From: JBFHDX01 sp041584475
Lineage (GTDB): Bacteria; Pseudomonadota; Alphaproteobacteria; UBA8366; JADFVY01
NCBI GenBank assembly: GCA_041584475.1
Contig: JBFHDX010000068.1
Coordinates: forward strand, 1-20,324
Length of the DNA stretch: 20,324 nt
Direction: 5' to 3'
The notes beneath the pieces were generated by a model. That model did no database searches. It saw nothing but the letters and a program-made list of their open reading frames with translations, and had not been told where the DNA came from. The translations under genes were made by a program, and so were the position numbers. Shown here piece by piece: positions 16,104 to 20,324 of this stretch (position 1 is its first letter; every line of letters begins with the position of its first letter).

Positions 16104-17251
16104 GCTACCTCGACGACGATGCCGGCATCCTCCCGTTCGCGCGCGCCGCCGCCCTCGTGCGACGACCACGATTCGCCGTGTGCGTACCCGAGCGCATGCA
16201 GTTCGCGCAGGAACGAGCGGTGCGGATTGAGTTTGCTCGACTGGCCGAACGGCGCCAGCGCGTCGCCGCCGTCGATCACGTGCAGGCGCAGCTGCATCAG
16301 CCGCCGGCCCAGCGGCCCGCGCAGCGCGCCCTTGCTCGCCAGCCTGCGCAGCGCGACGAGCTCGTCGAGATCGTGGTTCAGGGGTCCGGTGAACAGGATC
16401 CGGTTGAGCCGCGCCTGGATCGCCCGCGCCGACACCGGGACGTTTTCCTCCCTGCCGGAATCGAGCCGAACCAGCACCAGATCCTTGGCCGTGCAATCGC
16501 TTACAAGAGGCATGAGAGGCGGATTGGCGGTGAATCCGCCGTCCCAGTAATGGTGTCCGTCGATCTCTACCGCGTGATGCAACCACGGCAGCGTCGCCGA
16601 GGCAAGGATCACGTCAGCGCTCACCTCGCGTGTGGTGAACACGCGCAGTCGGCTGCTTTCGACGTCGGTCGCGCCGATGAAAAGGCGGAGCCGGCGGTTA
16701 CGGCGTATGCGGTCGAAATCGATATGGTCCAAGAGCAGTTCGCGCAGCGGGTTCATGTCGAGCGGATTGAACTGGTACGGCGACATGACCCGCGTGAACA
16801 GGTCGAAACCGACGTGGCTCGACGCGTGGTCCATGTTCCAGCCCCCGGTCAGCTGGTCCATGAGACTCGCGCGCAACGGGCTGAACGCAGCCTTGGCACC
16901 AATCCGCCGCCACAAATGGGCCAGCGATTCGCGTGCGCCGTCGGCACCGCCGGCAAGCCAGCCATGCGCCAGAAAGACCGCGTTGAAGGCGCCCGCGCTC
17001 GATCCGCTCAACGCCTCGATCGCGACACCGTTTTCCAGCATGGCGTCCAGCACGCCCCACGTGAAGGCGCCGTGCGCGCCGCCACCCTGCAGAGCGAGCG
17101 CGATACCGCCCGTGTCCGCACGAGCCGGCGCGGTGGTCAGCGGGGCTGCAGCCCTGGGCTTGTTCCATCCGCCCGCCAACCGCCGCAGCGCTGCGGCGGC
17201 ATTGCGCCAGAGGTTCGGGGGAGGAAGGTGTCCGTTCTGGTCGTCGGCCAT
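16094..17251 (-). CDS. Patatin-like phospholipase family protein
   Basis: Predicted Ser-Asp dyad lipid acyl hydrolase of 385 residues. The oxyanion-hole motif is LALQGGGAHGAF (52-63), the nucleophile elbow is GSSAG (83-87, Ser85), and the catalytic Asp237 is in YWDGGF. VILASATLPWLHHAVEIDG (about 214-232) is typical. The section GGWNMDHASSHVGFDLFTRV and PYQFNPLDMNPLRELLLDHI, together with the long C-terminal helical part, fits the alphaproteobacterial patatin group that carries a DUF3734-like tail. I see no signal peptide, so it is probably cytoplasmic or membrane-associated. The start at 17251 is favoured over the ATG at 17266 because GGAG lies 6 bases before it. It heads a two-gene unit with the MOSC gene, divergent from clpB. 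The lipid substrate is unknown. Confidence 0.9.
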   Translation of the reverse strand: MADDQNGHLPPPNLWRNAAAALRRLAGGWNKPRAAAPLTTAPARADTGGIALALQGGGAHGAFTWGVLDAMLENGVAIEALSGSSAGAFNAVFLAHGWLAGGADGARESLAHLWRRIGAKAAFSPLRASLMDQLTGGWNMDHASSHVGFDLFTRVMSPYQFNPLDMNPLRELLLDHIDFDRIRRNRRLRLFIGATDVESSRLRVFTTREVSADVILASATLPWLHHAVEIDGHHYWDGGFTANPPLMPLVSDCTAKDLVLVRLDSGREENVPVSARAIQARLNRILFTGPLNHDLDELVALRRLASKGALRGPLGRRLMQLRLHVIDGGDALAPFGQSSKLNPHRSFLRELHALGYAHGESWSSHEGGGAREREDAGIVVEVACP

Positions 17252-17371
17252 GAACTGCTCCAGCATGGATTGCGCAATGCGGAACAGAATCGCTGCACTG
17301 CAACAAAGATAGGACGACGGCGCGGATGAAGAAAGCGTTAATAGCCGGCGACATTTCCCCCTCGGCGATAT

Positions 17372-17402
17372 CTTGAGCGCCCCGCCCGGTATCGCCATAT
17401 AA
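17372..17402 (+). promoter_or_regulatory. Candidate heat-shock (RpoH-type) promoter of clpB
   Basis: CTTGAG (17372-17377) and CCATATAA (17395-17402) are separated by 17 bases, giving a start near 17409 and a leader of about 95 bases. The CTTGAA-like -35 and CCAT-type -10 agree with the general form of alphaproteobacterial RpoH promoters, and clpB is a classic member of that regulon. A housekeeping-type reading (TATAAC at 17398-17403) needs a 19-base spacer, which is less good. No CIRCE element is present. A short repeat CCGGT/ACCGG flanks the -10. Confidence 0.55.
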
Positions 17403-17503
17403 CCGGCAAGAGCATCGGGGCGCCTCTCGTGAGGGTCCCGGGCATTCTGGCTCAACCTCAGTCGCCTGCCGCAAGCGGGGGCGCCAGACAGGAATCGGAG
17501 CAC

Positions 17504-20095
<2,592 letters not shown>

Positions 20096-20112
20096 GCGGT
20101 CGCATCACCGTA

Positions 20113-20146
20113 TAAAAAGACCGAGCGGGGCCGTCGGGCCCGCTCG
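20113..20146 (-). terminator. Intrinsic terminator for the minus-strand gene at the window end
   Basis: CGAGCGGG (20122-20129) and CCCGCTCG (20139-20146) form a perfect 8-bp stem. On the minus strand it is followed by GGTCTTTTTATAC, a proper T-run, and it starts about 20 bases after the stop at 20167. On the plus strand it is followed by AAAACG, so it is a poorer terminator for clpB, although the stem could still act both ways. Confidence 0.75.
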
Positions 20147-20166
20147 AAAACGAGGCAACGATCGAA

Positions 20167-20324
20167 TCAGCAGGGTTGCTCGGCGCCGCCGCAGGCCTCC
20201 GGCGAGGCGTCGGTGGCGGCGAATTGGACCGTGCTGCCCGTGAGCGCCGCGAACTGTTGGTCGGCAGCCGCGCGGGCGGTCTCAAATCCGGCGAGTTCCT
20301 CGCCCTCGAGCGTCTGCCCCGAGG
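20167..20324 (-). CDS. C-terminal part of an unknown protein (5' end outside window)
   Basis: The minus-strand frame is open from the window edge to TGA at 20167-20169 and gives about 51 residues. They include TLEGEELAGFETARAAADQQF and FAATDASPEACGGAEQPC at the very end. The Ala/Gln/Glu-rich helix followed by a tail with two cysteines (seven apart, the last one C-terminal) might indicate a disulphide-bonded exported protein, but this is speculation. Reality of the gene is supported by the canonical terminator just downstream. I do not recognise the family. Confidence 0.5.
   Translation of the reverse strand, partial: SGQTLEGEELAGFETARAAADQQFAALTGSTVQFAATDASPEACGGAEQPC

Noticed and set aside
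17252..17503. Looked for a CIRCE (HrcA) element upstream of clpB.
   Set aside because: No TTAGCACTC/GAGTGCTAA repeat is present; the RpoH-like promoter is the better explanation.

Overview
This window looks like ordinary chromosomal, housekeeping DNA from a GC-rich alphaproteobacterium. A Rhodospirillales-type or other early-branching alphaproteobacterial lineage is the best guess. The reasons are the DUF1178 and DUF4167 genes (both typical of alphaproteobacteria), the divergent ubiG/lysC pair followed by ptsP, the ispG-hisS and prfA-prmC-DUF4167-clpB neighbourhoods, and a canonical bacterial HisRS motif 2. I saw no tRNA, rRNA, insertion sequence, prophage or CRISPR array. Codon use looks uniform throughout.

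Layout, left to right. (1) 1-2041: the tail of an unknown membrane protein, a class I SAM methyltransferase (-), a DUF1178 zinc-ribbon protein (+) and ubiG (-). (2) 2209-5773: lysC, then ptsP, with a possible 7-codon leader peptide between them. (3) 6110-13044: a long co-directional run, rodZ-like - ispG - hisS - hemA-like - prfA - prmC. The last three genes overlap by ATGA junctions and are probably translationally coupled. (4) 13045-14281: a regulatory stretch. It holds a promoter-like site, a leader that can fold into a multi-branched RNA, the DUF4167 gene, a strong intrinsic terminator, and a second hairpin/terminator unit. (5) 14282-15244: secF, with no secD beside it. (6) 15339-17251: a minus-strand pair, patatin-like lipase then MOSC protein, convergent with secF. 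(7) 17504-20095: clpB, with a heat-shock-like promoter. (8) The 3' end of an unknown minus-strand gene with its own terminator.

Functionally the genes serve translation (hisS, prfA, prmC), amino acid and isoprenoid/quinone synthesis (lysC, ispG, ubiG), nitrogen-PTS signalling (ptsP), cell shape (rodZ-like), secretion (secF) and proteostasis (clpB).

No clear defence, mobile or biosynthetic novelty system is present. The items most worth a second look are the structured leader before DUF4167, the HemA-like protein that has lost several residues conserved in glutamyl-tRNA reductases (in a class that normally makes ALA by ALA synthase), the orphan secF, and the strong Shine-Dalgarno that appears to serve a tiny ORF ahead of ptsP. 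All were read by eye, without alignment or folding software.
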